A program made the position numbers and the translations under genes. From Falsochrobactrum shanghaiense (lineage in GTDB: Bacteria > Pseudomonadota > Alphaproteobacteria > Rhizobiales > Rhizobiaceae), in assembly GCF_003149535.1 (NCBI RefSeq), contig NZ_QGDB01000001.1, positions 186,001-250,000 on the forward strand: a stretch of 64,000 bases of DNA. The letters run 5' to 3'. Of the stretch, positions 25,110 to 33,937 are shown in pieces. Numbering within the stretch: position 1 is the stretch's first letter; every line of letters starts with the position of its first letter. A model generated the notes under the pieces. It made no database searches and was not told where the DNA came from. It saw only the letters and a list, made by a program, of their open reading frames with translations.

Positions 25110-27464
25110 CTAACCCTTCAAGGCGCGCAGCCGTTCGACGGCCATAAGCACGCGCTCCGGCGTTGCAGGGGCATCAAGACGCGGGCAATGTTTGTGATCG
25201 GCCACGCTGGCAACGGCATCGGAAAGCGCATGCAGCACCGACATGCCATGCGGCAAAGGCGGCTCGCCCACCGCCTTGGAACGGTGGATGGTCGGCTCAT
25301 AGGCTTCCGACCAATCGGTGAGCGCCACATTGAAAATTCGGGGGCGGTCGGAAGCCAGCGGGATTTTATAGGTCGAGGGCGCATGGGTGCGCAGCCGCCC
25401 CTTATCGTCCCAGACGAGTTCTTCCGTCGTCAGCCAGCCCATGCCCTGAATGAAGCCGCCTTCCACCTGTCCAATATCGATGGCGCGATTGAGCGAACGA
25501 CCGGTATCATGGAGAATATCGGTGCGCTCCACCACATATTCGCCGGTCAGCGTATCGACGGAAACCTCCGAACAGGCCGCGCCATAGGCATAATAATAGA
25601 AGGCGTGGCCGCGCCCCTTGGCGCGATCCCAATGAATTTTGGGCGTCTTGTAATGACCCGCCGCCGAAAGCTGCACGCGCCCGATATAGGCTTGCTTCAC
25701 CAGATCGTTGAAACTGATTTCCTGATTGCCGACGCGCACGCGATTGGGCAGGAAGACCACCTGATCTTCCGGCACCTGATATTGATGCGCGGCAAAATGG
25801 ATGAGACGCTTCTTGATCTGGCGGGCTGCATCCTGCGCGGCCATGCCGTTGAGATCGGCACCGGATGATGCTGCGGTGGGAGCCGTGTTCGGCACCTTGG
25901 CGGTGGTGGTGGCGGTGATCTTCACCCGGTCGATGTCGATCTGGAATTCTTCCGCCACGACCTGCGCCACCTTCATATGAAGCCCCTGCCCCATTTCCGT
26001 GCCGCCATGGTTCATGTGAACCGAACCGTCATTATAGACATGCACGAGAGCGCCGGCCTGATTGGATTCGGTCTTGGTGAAGGAAATGCCGAATTTAACC
26101 GGCGTCAGCGCCATGCCGCGCTTGATATAGCGGCTTTTTGCGTTGAACGCGCGGATCGCCTCGCGGCGCTTTGCATAATCTGCGCTTTCCTCCAGTTCCG
26201 CTACGATGCGCTGGATGATGCAGTCTTCCACCTTCTGGTGGTAAGGCGTGATATTGCGGGTGCCTTCCGCGCCCATCGCATCATAGAAATTCAGCTTGCG
26301 GATTTCGAGCGGGTCTTTGCCCACGGCAAAAGCCACCTCGTCAATCACCCGCTCGGCACCGATCATGCCCTGCGGGCCGCCAAAACCGCGAAACGCCGTA
26401 TTCGACACGGTGTTGGTGTAAAGCGGGGCGGATTGCGCATGGATAGCCGGGTAAAAATAGGCATTGTCGCAGTGAAACAGCGCCCGGTCGCCCACCGGCC
26501 CGGAAAGATCGGCGGAAAAACCGGCATTGAGCGCGAACATGAAGTCCACGCCCAGAATATTGCCCTCATCATCGAAGCCGACTTCATAATCGATCTTGAA
26601 ATCATGCCGCTTGCCGGTCGAGGCCATGTCCTCATCGCGGTCGAGCCGGATCTTGACCGCGCGGCGGTGTTTCTTGGCGGCGATTGCCGCAATCGCCGCC
26701 CATTGATTGGCCTGCGTTTCCTTGCCGCCAAAGCCGCCGCCCATGCGGCGCACTTCAACCGTGACGCTATGGCTTGGCACACCAAGCGCATTGGCCACCA
26801 GATGCTGCGTTTCACTCGGCCCCTGCGTGGAGCAATAGATGGTCACATCCTCATCCTCGCCGGGGATCGCGAGGGATGCCTGTCCTTCAAGATAGAAGTG
26901 GTCCTGCCCGCCAAGGCTCATGCGGCCCTTTATCTTGCGCGGCGCGTGATCGATTGCCCCACGCGCATCGCCGCGGCTGAGCGTCAGGGGGGTGAAAACG
27001 AGCCGGTCCTTATAGCCATCAAGCCCGTCAATCGAGAAAATACCGGGCATTTCCTCATATTCAATTTTTGCAAGACGGGCGGCGCGGCGCGCCTGATCGC
27101 GGGTTTTTGCCAGGACGGCAAAGATCGGCTGGCCATGAAATTCCACCTTGCCATCGGCAAGGATCGGATCGTCATGCATGCCGGAAGGAGAGACGTCATT
27201 ATCGCCCGGCACATCCTTGCAGGTGAGCACGTCCACCACGCCCGGAGCCGCGCGCACGGCGGAAAAATCCATCGATTTGATGGCCGCATGGGCGAGCGTC
27301 GAAAAGCCGATGCCGATATGCAGCGTGCCTTCGGGTTCGGGCATGTCGTCAATATAGACCGCCGTGCCGGTGACATGCTTGTGCGCGGAATCATGCTTCT
27401 GGTCGGTGGCGACGCCGCCTTTGATGCGCGAAGCCTTCATCGGGTTTGCCGGATGTTTGTTCAT
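25110..27464 (-). CDS. xdhB: Xanthine dehydrogenase molybdenum-binding subunit
   Basis: The 784-residue large subunit hydroxylates xanthine (and hypoxanthine) to urate using molybdopterin. The aldehyde-oxidase/XDH a/b-hammerhead domain comes first (HVTGTAVYIDDMPEPEG), then the Moco domain with RRMGGGFGGKETQA near residue 240, FRGFGGPQGM near 355 and GTEMGQGLHMKVAQV near 490, and the C-terminal active-site glutamate region AVGEPPLPHGMS near 735. Length is normal. It is the middle gene of xdhABC, 11 bases after xdhA. Confidence 0.97.
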   Translation of the reverse strand: MNKHPANPMKASRIKGGVATDQKHDSAHKHVTGTAVYIDDMPEPEGTLHIGIGFSTLAHAAIKSMDFSAVRAAPGVVDVLTCKDVPGDNDVSPSGMHDDPILADGKVEFHGQPIFAVLAKTRDQARRAARLAKIEYEEMPGIFSIDGLDGYKDRLVFTPLTLSRGDARGAIDHAPRKIKGRMSLGGQDHFYLEGQASLAIPGEDEDVTIYCSTQGPSETQHLVANALGVPSHSVTVEVRRMGGGFGGKETQANQWAAIAAIAAKKHRRAVKIRLDRDEDMASTGKRHDFKIDYEVGFDDEGNILGVDFMFALNAGFSADLSGPVGDRALFHCDNAYFYPAIHAQSAPLYTNTVSNTAFRGFGGPQGMIGAERVIDEVAFAVGKDPLEIRKLNFYDAMGAEGTRNITPYHQKVEDCIIQRIVAELEESADYAKRREAIRAFNAKSRYIKRGMALTPVKFGISFTKTESNQAGALVHVYNDGSVHMNHGGTEMGQGLHMKVAQVVAEEFQIDIDRVKITATTTAKVPNTAPTAASSGADLNGMAAQDAARQIKKRLIHFAAHQYQVPEDQVVFLPNRVRVGNQEISFNDLVKQAYIGRVQLSAAGHYKTPKIHWDRAKGRGHAFYYYAYGAACSEVSVDTLTGEYVVERTDILHDTGRSLNRAIDIGQVEGGFIQGMGWLTTEELVWDDKGRLRTHAPSTYKIPLASDRPRIFNVALTDWSEAYEPTIHRSKAVGEPPLPHGMSVLHALSDAVASVADHKHCPRLDAPATPERVLMAVERLRALKG

Positions 27465-27475
27465 CTCATCCCCCC

Positions 27476-28957
27476 TTATGCCGCTTCGATACGGGCGAGG
27501 CCGGGTTCAGCGCTGCCTTGTGTCTCGATGAAAAAGCGGCGCAGCAGATTGCGCGCCACCATAAGGCGGTAATCGGCGCTGGCGCGCATATCGCTCAACG
27601 GCTGGTAGTCGGCGGCATAGGCAGCAAGCGCTGCTTCAACCGTTTCCTCGTTCCATGGCTTGCCAATAAGCGCTGCTTCAACCGCGCTGGCGCGTTTTGG
27701 CGTTGCTGCCATGCCGCCATAGGCGATGCGGATGGAAGCGACATTGCCTTGCGCATCGAGGGAAAGATGGAATGCGCCAAGGGCTGCGGTAATATCTTCC
27801 TCGCGACGCTTGGAGATTTTATAGATTGCGAAATACGCGTCCGGCTGCGGGATCGGCACATGCACGGCTTCCACAAATTCGCCGGGCGCACGGTCCTGCT
27901 TGCCATAGGCGATGAAATAATCTTCAAGCGCGATGGTGCGGCGCTCGTCACCCTTGCGCAATGTGAGCCTTGCATCGAGCGCGATCAACGGCGGCGGCGT
28001 GTCGCCAATGGGCGAGCCGTTGGCGATATTGCCGCCGATAGTGCCCATATTGCGCACCTGCTCGCCGCCGATGCGGTCGATCAGTTGCCCTAAAGCGGGA
28101 ATATGCTTTGCGAGGAAGGAAAAGGCTTCCGTATAGGTGACGCCCGCGCCGATGGTGACGATGTTGTTTTCTTCGCGAATGGCGCGCAATTGCTCAAGGT
28201 GGCCGATAAAGACCACCGGCGAAATATCGCGCATCATCTTCGTCACCCACAGGCCCACATCGGTGGAGCCTGCAACGATGGTCGCCTTGGGTTCAGCCGC
28301 CAGCACATTTGCGAAATCATCGAGATCGGCGGGAACGATCAGGCGGTCACCCGCCTCACCCATTTCCACGCGCTTGCCGTCGCGCAAGGTGGAAAGTTTC
28401 TCAAGAACCTGCGCGCGCTCCACTGCAAGCGGGTCTTGCGCCACGCTGCCATAATCGGAGATGGCGCGCGCCGCGCGGATAATCGCCTCATAGCCGGTGC
28501 AGCGGCACAGATTGCCCTGCAACGCCTTTTCAATCGCCGGATCGGCGGGCTTCGGATTGTGCATCCACAAGGCATAAAGCGCCATGACAAAGCCCGGCGT
28601 GCAGAAGCCGCATTGCGAGCCGTGAAAATCGATCATCGCCTTTTGCACCGGATGCAAGCCGCCATCAGCGCCGCGCAGATGCTCGATGGTCACGACATGG
28701 CAGCCATCAAGCGACCCCATGAAGCGGATGCAGGCATTGACGCTTTCATAGATCAGCTCGCCGCCTGCAACCCTGCCCACCAGCACGGTACAGGCACCGC
28801 AATCGCCCTCGGCGCAACCTTCCTTGGTGCCGCGCAGCCTTGCTGAAAGACGCAGATAATCGAGCAATGTTTCAGTGGCCGACAGATGGTCAAGTTCGAC
28901 CGTCTCGCCATTGAGTAGAAAGCGGATCGCTTGCCGGACCCGCATATGCTGCGCCAT
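27476..28957 (-). CDS. xdhA: Xanthine dehydrogenase small subunit (2Fe-2S and FAD)
   Basis: This 493-residue subunit carries two 2Fe-2S clusters and FAD and passes electrons from the Mo site to NAD. The first cluster has Cys48, Cys53, Cys56 (GCAEGDCGAC) and Cys76; the second has QCGFCTPGFV and CRCTGYEAI near residues 115-155. The FAD domain has IVAGSTDVGLWV and GTIGGNIANGSPIGD. The ATG at 28957 follows a very strong AGGAGGA ribosome site, which favours it over the ATG at 28945. First gene of xdhABC, divergent from puuE across a region with nested inverted repeats. Confidence 0.96.
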   Translation of the reverse strand: MAQHMRVRQAIRFLLNGETVELDHLSATETLLDYLRLSARLRGTKEGCAEGDCGACTVLVGRVAGGELIYESVNACIRFMGSLDGCHVVTIEHLRGADGGLHPVQKAMIDFHGSQCGFCTPGFVMALYALWMHNPKPADPAIEKALQGNLCRCTGYEAIIRAARAISDYGSVAQDPLAVERAQVLEKLSTLRDGKRVEMGEAGDRLIVPADLDDFANVLAAEPKATIVAGSTDVGLWVTKMMRDISPVVFIGHLEQLRAIREENNIVTIGAGVTYTEAFSFLAKHIPALGQLIDRIGGEQVRNMGTIGGNIANGSPIGDTPPPLIALDARLTLRKGDERRTIALEDYFIAYGKQDRAPGEFVEAVHVPIPQPDAYFAIYKISKRREEDITAALGAFHLSLDAQGNVASIRIAYGGMAATPKRASAVEAALIGKPWNEETVEAALAAYAADYQPLSDMRASADYRLMVARNLLRRFFIETQGSAEPGLARIEAA

Positions 28958-28988
28958 AATTGTTCCTCCTCCCCCGAGCCAGCTTCAA

Positions 28989-29060
28989 GTATTTCCCCCT
29001 CGCGCGCGTTGTGAAAGACAATTATCCTTGGATGTCTTTCAAAAATATGAGGGGGAATAC
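28989..29060. promoter_or_regulatory. Nested dyad between xdhA and puuE
   Basis: Two nearly concentric inverted repeats occupy the divergent promoter region. The inner one is TTGTGAAAGACA (29009-29020) facing TGTCTTTCAAAA (29033-29044), matching at 11 of 12 positions. The outer one is GTATTTCCCCCTC (28989-29001) facing GAGGGGGAATAC (29049-29060), perfect except for one extra base. Paired arms at these spacings suggest binding sites for a dimeric or tetrameric regulator serving both directions, or a folded RNA leader. No known motif was recognised. Confidence 0.5.
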
Positions 29061-29111
29061 AGCCGATAATCTCCTACTATCATAGGACAAAAGCAGAATC
29101 GGGGAAACCGT

Positions 29112-30536
29112 ATGAACTATCCGCGCAATCTCGTTGGTTATGGCCGCAACACGCCCGACCCCAAATGGCCGGGCAGCGCCAATATCGCCGTGCAATTCGT
29201 CGTCAATTACGAGGAAGGCGGCGAAAGCTGCATTCTTGATGGCGATCCCGCTTCCGAATGCCTGCTTTCCGAAATCGTCGGCGCGCAAGCCTGGCAGGGC
29301 CAGCGCAATCTCAATATGGAATCCATTTATGAATATGGCGCGCGCGCCGGTTTCTGGCGGCTTTGGCGCGCTTTCACGCGCCGCAACATGCCCGTCACCG
29401 TCTATGGCGTGACGCTCGCCATGGCGCGCAACCCGGAAGCGGTCGCAGCCATGAAGGAAGCCGATTGGGAAATCGCCAGCCATGGCTTGCGCTGGCTCGA
29501 ATACAAGGACTTTCCCGAAGAGGTCGAGCGCGAGCATATCCGCGAAGCGGTGCGGCTGCATACGGAAATCACCGGTTCGCGCCCCTTGGGCATTTATCAG
29601 GGCAAGCCATCCGACAACACGCTGAAGCTTGTGATGGAGGAAGGCGGATTTCTCTATTCCGCCGATTCCTATGCCGATGAACTGCCCTATTGGGTCAAAG
29701 GCCCGAAGGGGCCGCACCTGATCGTGCCCTATACGCTCGACGCCAATGATATGCGCTTTGCCACACCGCAGGGCTTTAATTGCGGCGAGCAGTTCTTCAC
29801 CTATCTCAAGGATGCCTTTGACGTGCTGTACCGCGAAGGTGACGAAGGCGCGCCGAAAATGCTTTCCATCGGGCTGCATTGCCGCATTGTCGGGCGTCCG
29901 GGCCGCATGGCAGCACTTGAGCGCTTTCTCGATTATGTGCAAAGCCATGACAAAGTATGGGTCGCCAGACGCATCGATATTGCCCGGCACTGGCATGAAC
30001 ATCACAAGCCGATCGCAGCTTCTGTTATCCCCTCCAAAGCCGGGCGGGCCGAATTCGTCGCGCGCTATGGCGGCATTTTCGAGCATTCGCCATGGATTGC
30101 CGAACGCGCCCATGATGGCGGCCTGAGCGCCGGGCAGGATACGGCTTCCGGGCTTCATGCGGCCATGGTTCATGTTTTTCGGTCCGCGAAAAATGACGAG
30201 AAACTGGGCGTTCTGCTCGCCCATCCCGATCTGGCGGGCAAGCTTGCGCAGGCAAAGCGCCTCACAGCCGAATCGACTGCTGAACAGGCTTCCGCCGGAC
30301 TTGACGCGCTGACCGACGAAGAACGGCAGAAATTCACCGCGCTTAACGAAGCCTATATGCAGAAATTCAAGTTTCCTTTCATCATCGCGGTGAAAGGCCG
30401 CTCGAAACAGGAAATCCTTGATGCCTTCGAGCGCCGCCTTTCCAATGAAAGGGATGCAGAATTTGCGACCGCCTGCGCGCAGGTCGAGCGCATCGCGCTG
30501 CTGCGCCTCAAGGACATATTGCCGGAAACACTTTAA
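29112..30536 (+). CDS. puuE: Fused allantoinase (PuuE) and OHCU decarboxylase (UraD)
   Basis: This is a 474-residue two-domain protein. Residues 1 to about 300 form a PuuE-type allantoinase of the polysaccharide-deacetylase fold (MNYPRNLVGYGRNTPDPKWP, EYGARAGFWRLWRAF, WEIASHGLRW), which opens allantoin to allantoate. Residues about 310-474 match OHCU decarboxylase UraD (FVARYGGIFEHSPWIAERA, LLAHPDLAGKLA, KFPFIIAVKGRSKQEILDAF), which turns OHCU into S-allantoin. The order in the chain is the reverse of the pathway order. First gene of a two-gene unit with allE. Confidence 0.93.
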   Translation: MNYPRNLVGYGRNTPDPKWPGSANIAVQFVVNYEEGGESCILDGDPASECLLSEIVGAQAWQGQRNLNMESIYEYGARAGFWRLWRAFTRRNMPVTVYGVTLAMARNPEAVAAMKEADWEIASHGLRWLEYKDFPEEVEREHIREAVRLHTEITGSRPLGIYQGKPSDNTLKLVMEEGGFLYSADSYADELPYWVKGPKGPHLIVPYTLDANDMRFATPQGFNCGEQFFTYLKDAFDVLYREGDEGAPKMLSIGLHCRIVGRPGRMAALERFLDYVQSHDKVWVARRIDIARHWHEHHKPIAASVIPSKAGRAEFVARYGGIFEHSPWIAERAHDGGLSAGQDTASGLHAAMVHVFRSAKNDEKLGVLLAHPDLAGKLAQAKRLTAESTAEQASAGLDALTDEERQKFTALNEAYMQKFKFPFIIAVKGRSKQEILDAFERRLSNERDAEFATACAQVERIALLRLKDILPETL

Positions 30537-30564
30537 GCCTCGTGATTTACGGATTGGACCCATC

Positions 30565-31386
30565 ATGAATCGCACCTATTACGCACCCAAGGGCGGATTG
30601 CCGCCGCAGACGCAGCTTCTCACCGATCGCGCGATGTTTACCGAAGCTTATGCGGTCATCCCGAAAGGCACGTTCAGCGACATTGTTACAAGCTATCTGC
30701 CCTTTTGGGAGAAAACGCGGGCGTGGGTGATCGCGCGCCCGCTTTCGGGCTTCGCTGAGACTTTCTCGCAATATATCATGGAAGTGCAGCCGGGCGGCGG
30801 CAGCGAGCGGACGGAACCTGATGCGGGCGCGCAAGGCGTTCTGTTCGTTGTCGAAGGCGAATTGACGGTCACGCTTGGCGGCGAAAAACATGTTCTCACC
30901 GAAGGCGGCTATGCCTATCTGCCGCCCAAGAGCGGCTGGACCTTGCGCAATGAGGGGACAGAGACTGCGCGTTTTCACTGGATTCGCAAAGCCTATGAAT
31001 ATGTCGATGGTCTTGACGTGCCCGAAGCGCTGTTTCTCAACGAGAAGGACATAGCGCCCACCCCCATGCCCGACACAAATGGCGCATGGGCGACGACGCG
31101 CTTTGTCGATCCTGAAGACCTGCGCCACGACATGCATGTTACCGTGGTGACTTTCGAGCCGGGCGGCGTCATTCCCTTTGCCGAAACCCATGTCATGGAG
31201 CACGGGCTATATGTGCTTGAAGGCAAAGCGGTCTACCGGCTCAATCAGGACTGGGTGGAAGTGGAAGCGGGCGATTTCATGTGGCTGCGCGCCTTCTGCC
31301 CGCAAGCCTGTTATGCGGGCGGTCCGGGCCGGTTCCGCTATCTGCTCTACAAGGATGTCAATCGTCATATGAAGCTTTCGCGTTAA
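30565..31386 (+). CDS. allE: (S)-ureidoglycine aminohydrolase AllE (bicupin)
   Basis: The 273-residue double-cupin Mn-dependent enzyme releases ammonia from ureidoglycine to give ureidoglycolate. The N-terminal cupin has [17 protein letters not shown] and [11 protein letters not shown]. The C-terminal cupin has [30 protein letters not shown] and the terminal [10 protein letters not shown] characteristic of AllE/YlbA. The ATG at 30565 gives the family start [19 protein letters not shown]. Longer in-frame starts run back into puuE. It lies 28 bases after puuE. Confidence 0.93.
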   Translation: MNRTYYAPKGGLPPQTQLLTDRAMFTEAYAVIPKGTFSDIVTSYLPFWEKTRAWVIARPLSGFAETFSQYIMEVQPGGGSERTEPDAGAQGVLFVVEGELTVTLGGEKHVLTEGGYAYLPPKSGWTLRNEGTETARFHWIRKAYEYVDGLDVPEALFLNEKDIAPTPMPDTNGAWATTRFVDPEDLRHDMHVTVVTFEPGGVIPFAETHVMEHGLYVLEGKAVYRLNQDWVEVEAGDFMWLRAFCPQACYAGGPGRFRYLLYKDVNRHMKLSR

Positions 31387-31432
31387 GCGAAACGATTTGG
31401 TCCCGGACGATTATTTTCATATTCGGAGAATG

Positions 31433-31468
31433 TTATATAAATCCCTGTAATATAAGGGATTTATATAA
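31433..31468. repeat. Perfect 14-bp AT-rich inverted repeat
   Basis: Arms TTATATAAATCCCT (31433-31446) and AGGGATTTATATAA (31455-31468) pair perfectly around an 8-nt loop. It lies 46 bases after the allE stop and 100 before the IalB-like start. The lack of a T-run argues against a simple terminator. It could be an operator or an RNA structure in the leader of the next gene. Confidence 0.6.
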
Positions 31469-31568
31469 ATATTGGCGGTTGAACCATATATTGATCCATG
31501 CTCAATTGTCCGGGCGGGCGCAGCGGCGTGCCGACTTTAAGAATTGTCACTTCAAAGAGAATATATTT

Positions 31569-32090
31569 ATGAAACAATATCATTCTATCGGCTTTGCCAT
31601 TGCCTTTACTGCAATCTCCTTCGTACCGGCATTTGCGGCTCCGCTTCCGGGCGGCGCAAATACGCTTCAGGAAACCTATCAGGACTGGACCGTCACCTGC
31701 CAGACGCAGAACGACAATGCCGTTTGCGCCATGCGTCAGGACCAGAGCAGCGCCCAGACGGGGCAGCGCGTTCTGACGGCGGAATTTCGCAATGTCGATG
31801 GCGGCAAGATCGACGGCGTTCTGCTGATGCCGTTCGGCCTCGATCTTGCCAAGGGGGCTGCGACCAAAATCGACGAGGCTGACGGCCCGCAACTGGCTTT
31901 CTCCACCTGCCTGCCGCAAGGATGCCTGACGCCGGTAAGCCTTGACGCGAAACAGGTCGCAGCGCTCAAGACCGGCTCCAATCTCAACGTCACCACCACG
32001 GCACTCAGCCCAAGCCAGCCCGTTGCCTTCAAGGTTTCGCTCAAAGGCTTCGGTGCCGCGTTCGACCGCATCGTCGCGCTGACAAAATAG
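31569..32090 (+). CDS. Invasion-associated locus B (IalB) family periplasmic protein
   Basis: The 173-residue exported protein has a signal peptide ([23 protein letters not shown]) and the IalB core: [13 protein letters not shown] with conserved cysteines, [16 protein letters not shown], and [13 protein letters not shown]. IalB was first named in Bartonella. The family is widespread in Rhizobiales and its molecular role is unclear. The ATG at 31569 is preferred because it gives the signal peptide. The long in-frame extension to 31281 reads back into allE. Convergent with the MATE gene, with four bases between stops. Confidence 0.88.
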   Translation: MKQYHSIGFAIAFTAISFVPAFAAPLPGGANTLQETYQDWTVTCQTQNDNAVCAMRQDQSSAQTGQRVLTAEFRNVDGGKIDGVLLMPFGLDLAKGAATKIDEADGPQLAFSTCLPQGCLTPVSLDAKQVAALKTGSNLNVTTTALSPSQPVAFKVSLKGFGAAFDRIVALTK

Positions 32091-32094
32091 CCGC

Positions 32095-33513
32095 TCAGCC
32101 CCGTTGGGCGGAGACGGTGATATGCGCCAGATGACGGCGCCAGCGCGTCGTCATCAGCACCGCGGTCATTCCAAGACCTGCGGCAAGGCCGCACCAGATT
32201 CCCACGCCCTTGAAATCGAAATAGAAGGCCAGCAGCGCACCCAGCGGCAGGCCGACACCCCAATAGCCCAGCAGCGCCAGATACATCGGGATTCGCGTGT
32301 CGCGCAGGCCGCGCAACATGCCCGAGGCAACCGCCTGCGCGCCATCCACGATCTGGAACAGGGCGGCGAGCGCCAGAAAGACGACGGCCAGTTCGATCAC
32401 GGCGGCATTCTGCGGATCGCCCAGATCAAGGAATATGCCGATAAACATGCGCGGGAAAAGAATGATCAGCAATCCCATCAGCGCCATGAAGCCGACGCCG
32501 AGCGCATAGGAACTCCAGCCCGCATAGGCGATTGCGGAAGGATCGCCGCGACCGAAAGCCCGGCCCACGCGCACGGTTGCCACCTGCCCGAAGCCGAGCG
32601 GCACCATGAAGGTGAGCGAGGCGATCTGGATTGCCACCGCATGGGCAGCCATGGCGGTGGGGCCGATCAGGCCCATCATGATCACCGCGGCATAGAAGAT
32701 CGATGTTTCAAAGACGAAGGTCAGCGCCATAGGCAGGCCGATGCGCCAAAGTTCGATCAGGCGCGGCCAATCGGGACGCCAGAAGCGCCCGAAGAGGTGA
32801 TAGCGGCGGAAGCGGCGATGGCGCAGGGTGATGAAGGCAAGGCCGAGAAACATCATCATGCTTGATGCGGTGGTGGCGATGCCCGCGCCATGCAGTTCCA
32901 TGCGGGGAAAACCGAAATGGCCGAAGATCAGCGTCCAGCCTGCAAGCGCGTTGAAGCCGATGGCAAGGGCTGCAACCAGCAATGTCCACATCGGCTTTTC
33001 CATCGCCGCGAAGAACGAACGCAACACGATATAAAACAGATAGGGCAGCAGCGCCCATTGCAGCGTGTGCATGAAATCCGTCGAGCGGGCGGCAATGTCG
33101 GGGCGCTGGCCCAAAAGCAGATAGATTTCTTCTGCGTGCCAGAGCAGAACCCAGATCGGAATAACGATAATGATGGCCGTCCACATGCCCTGCCGCACGG
33201 TGCGGCGCACATCGCGCACCGAATGGCGATGACGGCCCAGCGTGATGGCGATCATCGGCATGACCGCCGAAACAAGGCCCATCGAGAAAATCATCACGGT
33301 ATGATAGAGGCTGGTCGCAAGAAGCCCCGAAGCCAGCGTATCGGCGCCCAGCCGCCCGATGAAGATCACATCGGTCGCAGTGAGTGCGGCCTGCGAAAGA
33401 TTGGTGAAAATCAGCGGCCAGCCCAGCTTGAGCGCCTTGAAGATTTCCGTGCTCCAGCGCTTCGCGCCGGTTTCATCGGGCCGGGGAAAGCCCGCATCCA
33501 TTGTCGTGTTCAC
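32095..33513 (-). CDS. MATE-family multidrug efflux transporter (NorM-like)
   Basis: The 472-residue protein has 12 membrane segments in two homologous halves (GWPLIFTNLSQAALTATDVIF at the start, then GLPMALTFVFETSIFYAAVI at mid-length), the MATE/NorM pattern. It likely exports cationic drugs in exchange for sodium or protons. The start is probably GTG at 33513, since AGGAG lies 7 bases upstream. An in-frame ATG at 33501 is an alternative. A second MATE gene occurs at 57.5-58.9 kb, and the two are clearly different in sequence. Confidence 0.92.
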   Translation of the reverse strand: MNTTMDAGFPRPDETGAKRWSTEIFKALKLGWPLIFTNLSQAALTATDVIFIGRLGADTLASGLLATSLYHTVMIFSMGLVSAVMPMIAITLGRHRHSVRDVRRTVRQGMWTAIIIVIPIWVLLWHAEEIYLLLGQRPDIAARSTDFMHTLQWALLPYLFYIVLRSFFAAMEKPMWTLLVAALAIGFNALAGWTLIFGHFGFPRMELHGAGIATTASSMMMFLGLAFITLRHRRFRRYHLFGRFWRPDWPRLIELWRIGLPMALTFVFETSIFYAAVIMMGLIGPTAMAAHAVAIQIASLTFMVPLGFGQVATVRVGRAFGRGDPSAIAYAGWSSYALGVGFMALMGLLIILFPRMFIGIFLDLGDPQNAAVIELAVVFLALAALFQIVDGAQAVASGMLRGLRDTRIPMYLALLGYWGVGLPLGALLAFYFDFKGVGIWCGLAAGLGMTAVLMTTRWRRHLAHITVSAQRG

Positions 33514-33895
33514 ATCATGCTCCTGAAACAGCCGTGGCCATCGGCCCCGGATGCTTCATAATCCTGAAAGTTTCGCGCCATGATGTCAGAGAGCGTGTCG
33601 ATCCGAGAGCATGGCGTGTCATACGATCATCGACCGTCCCATGCCGGCTAAGGGCCTTTCATTACCGCAGCGGGTAATGACGCCCCAGCTTTTCGGGTTG
33701 CTCAATTTCGACGGGGAACATTGTGGATGTTCCTGAAATTGATCCGGAGCCAAGCGGGCTGCGCATCGATCTGCACATATATATTAATGATCTGTCCCGA
33801 AATTATTCATGTGTTCCGGGATCACAAATTCTGTCTGAATGGATAGCAGAGTTGGGCAAAGAAACAACCCGGCTGAAAAAGAATTTCTAAAACAA
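33514..33895. other. Gene-free stretch with a long interrupted hairpin
   Basis: No coding sequence is supported. Two structures stand out. One is a 7-bp stem CATTACC/GGTAATG at 33660-33679. The other is a longer hairpin at 33702-33742, in which TCAATTTC pairs with GAAATTGA and, inside it, GGAACAT pairs with ATGTTCC around a 5-nt loop. Neither has a T-run. The region holds the MATE promoter on the minus strand. I see no tRNA or known riboswitch here. Confidence 0.5.
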
Positions 33896-33920
33896 AAAAC
33901 CCCGCAGATTGCGGGGTTTT
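33896..33920. terminator. Rho-independent terminator after carboxyspermidine dehydrogenase
   Basis: Stem AAAACCCCGC/GCGGGGTTTT (33896-33905 with 33911-33920) has a 5-nt loop and A/T runs on both sides, so it can act in both directions. It lies 18 bases past the minus-strand stop. Confidence 0.88.
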
Positions 33921-33937
33921 CTTTTCATCGGGATCGA

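Noticed and set aside
25977-27572. 531-residue open frame antisense to xdhB
   Set aside because: It shadows the conserved molybdenum-binding subunit and has no recognisable motif.
29022-30575. 517-residue open frame antisense to puuE-uraD
   Set aside because: Opposite a clear two-domain enzyme and spans the nested dyad control region. No independent support.
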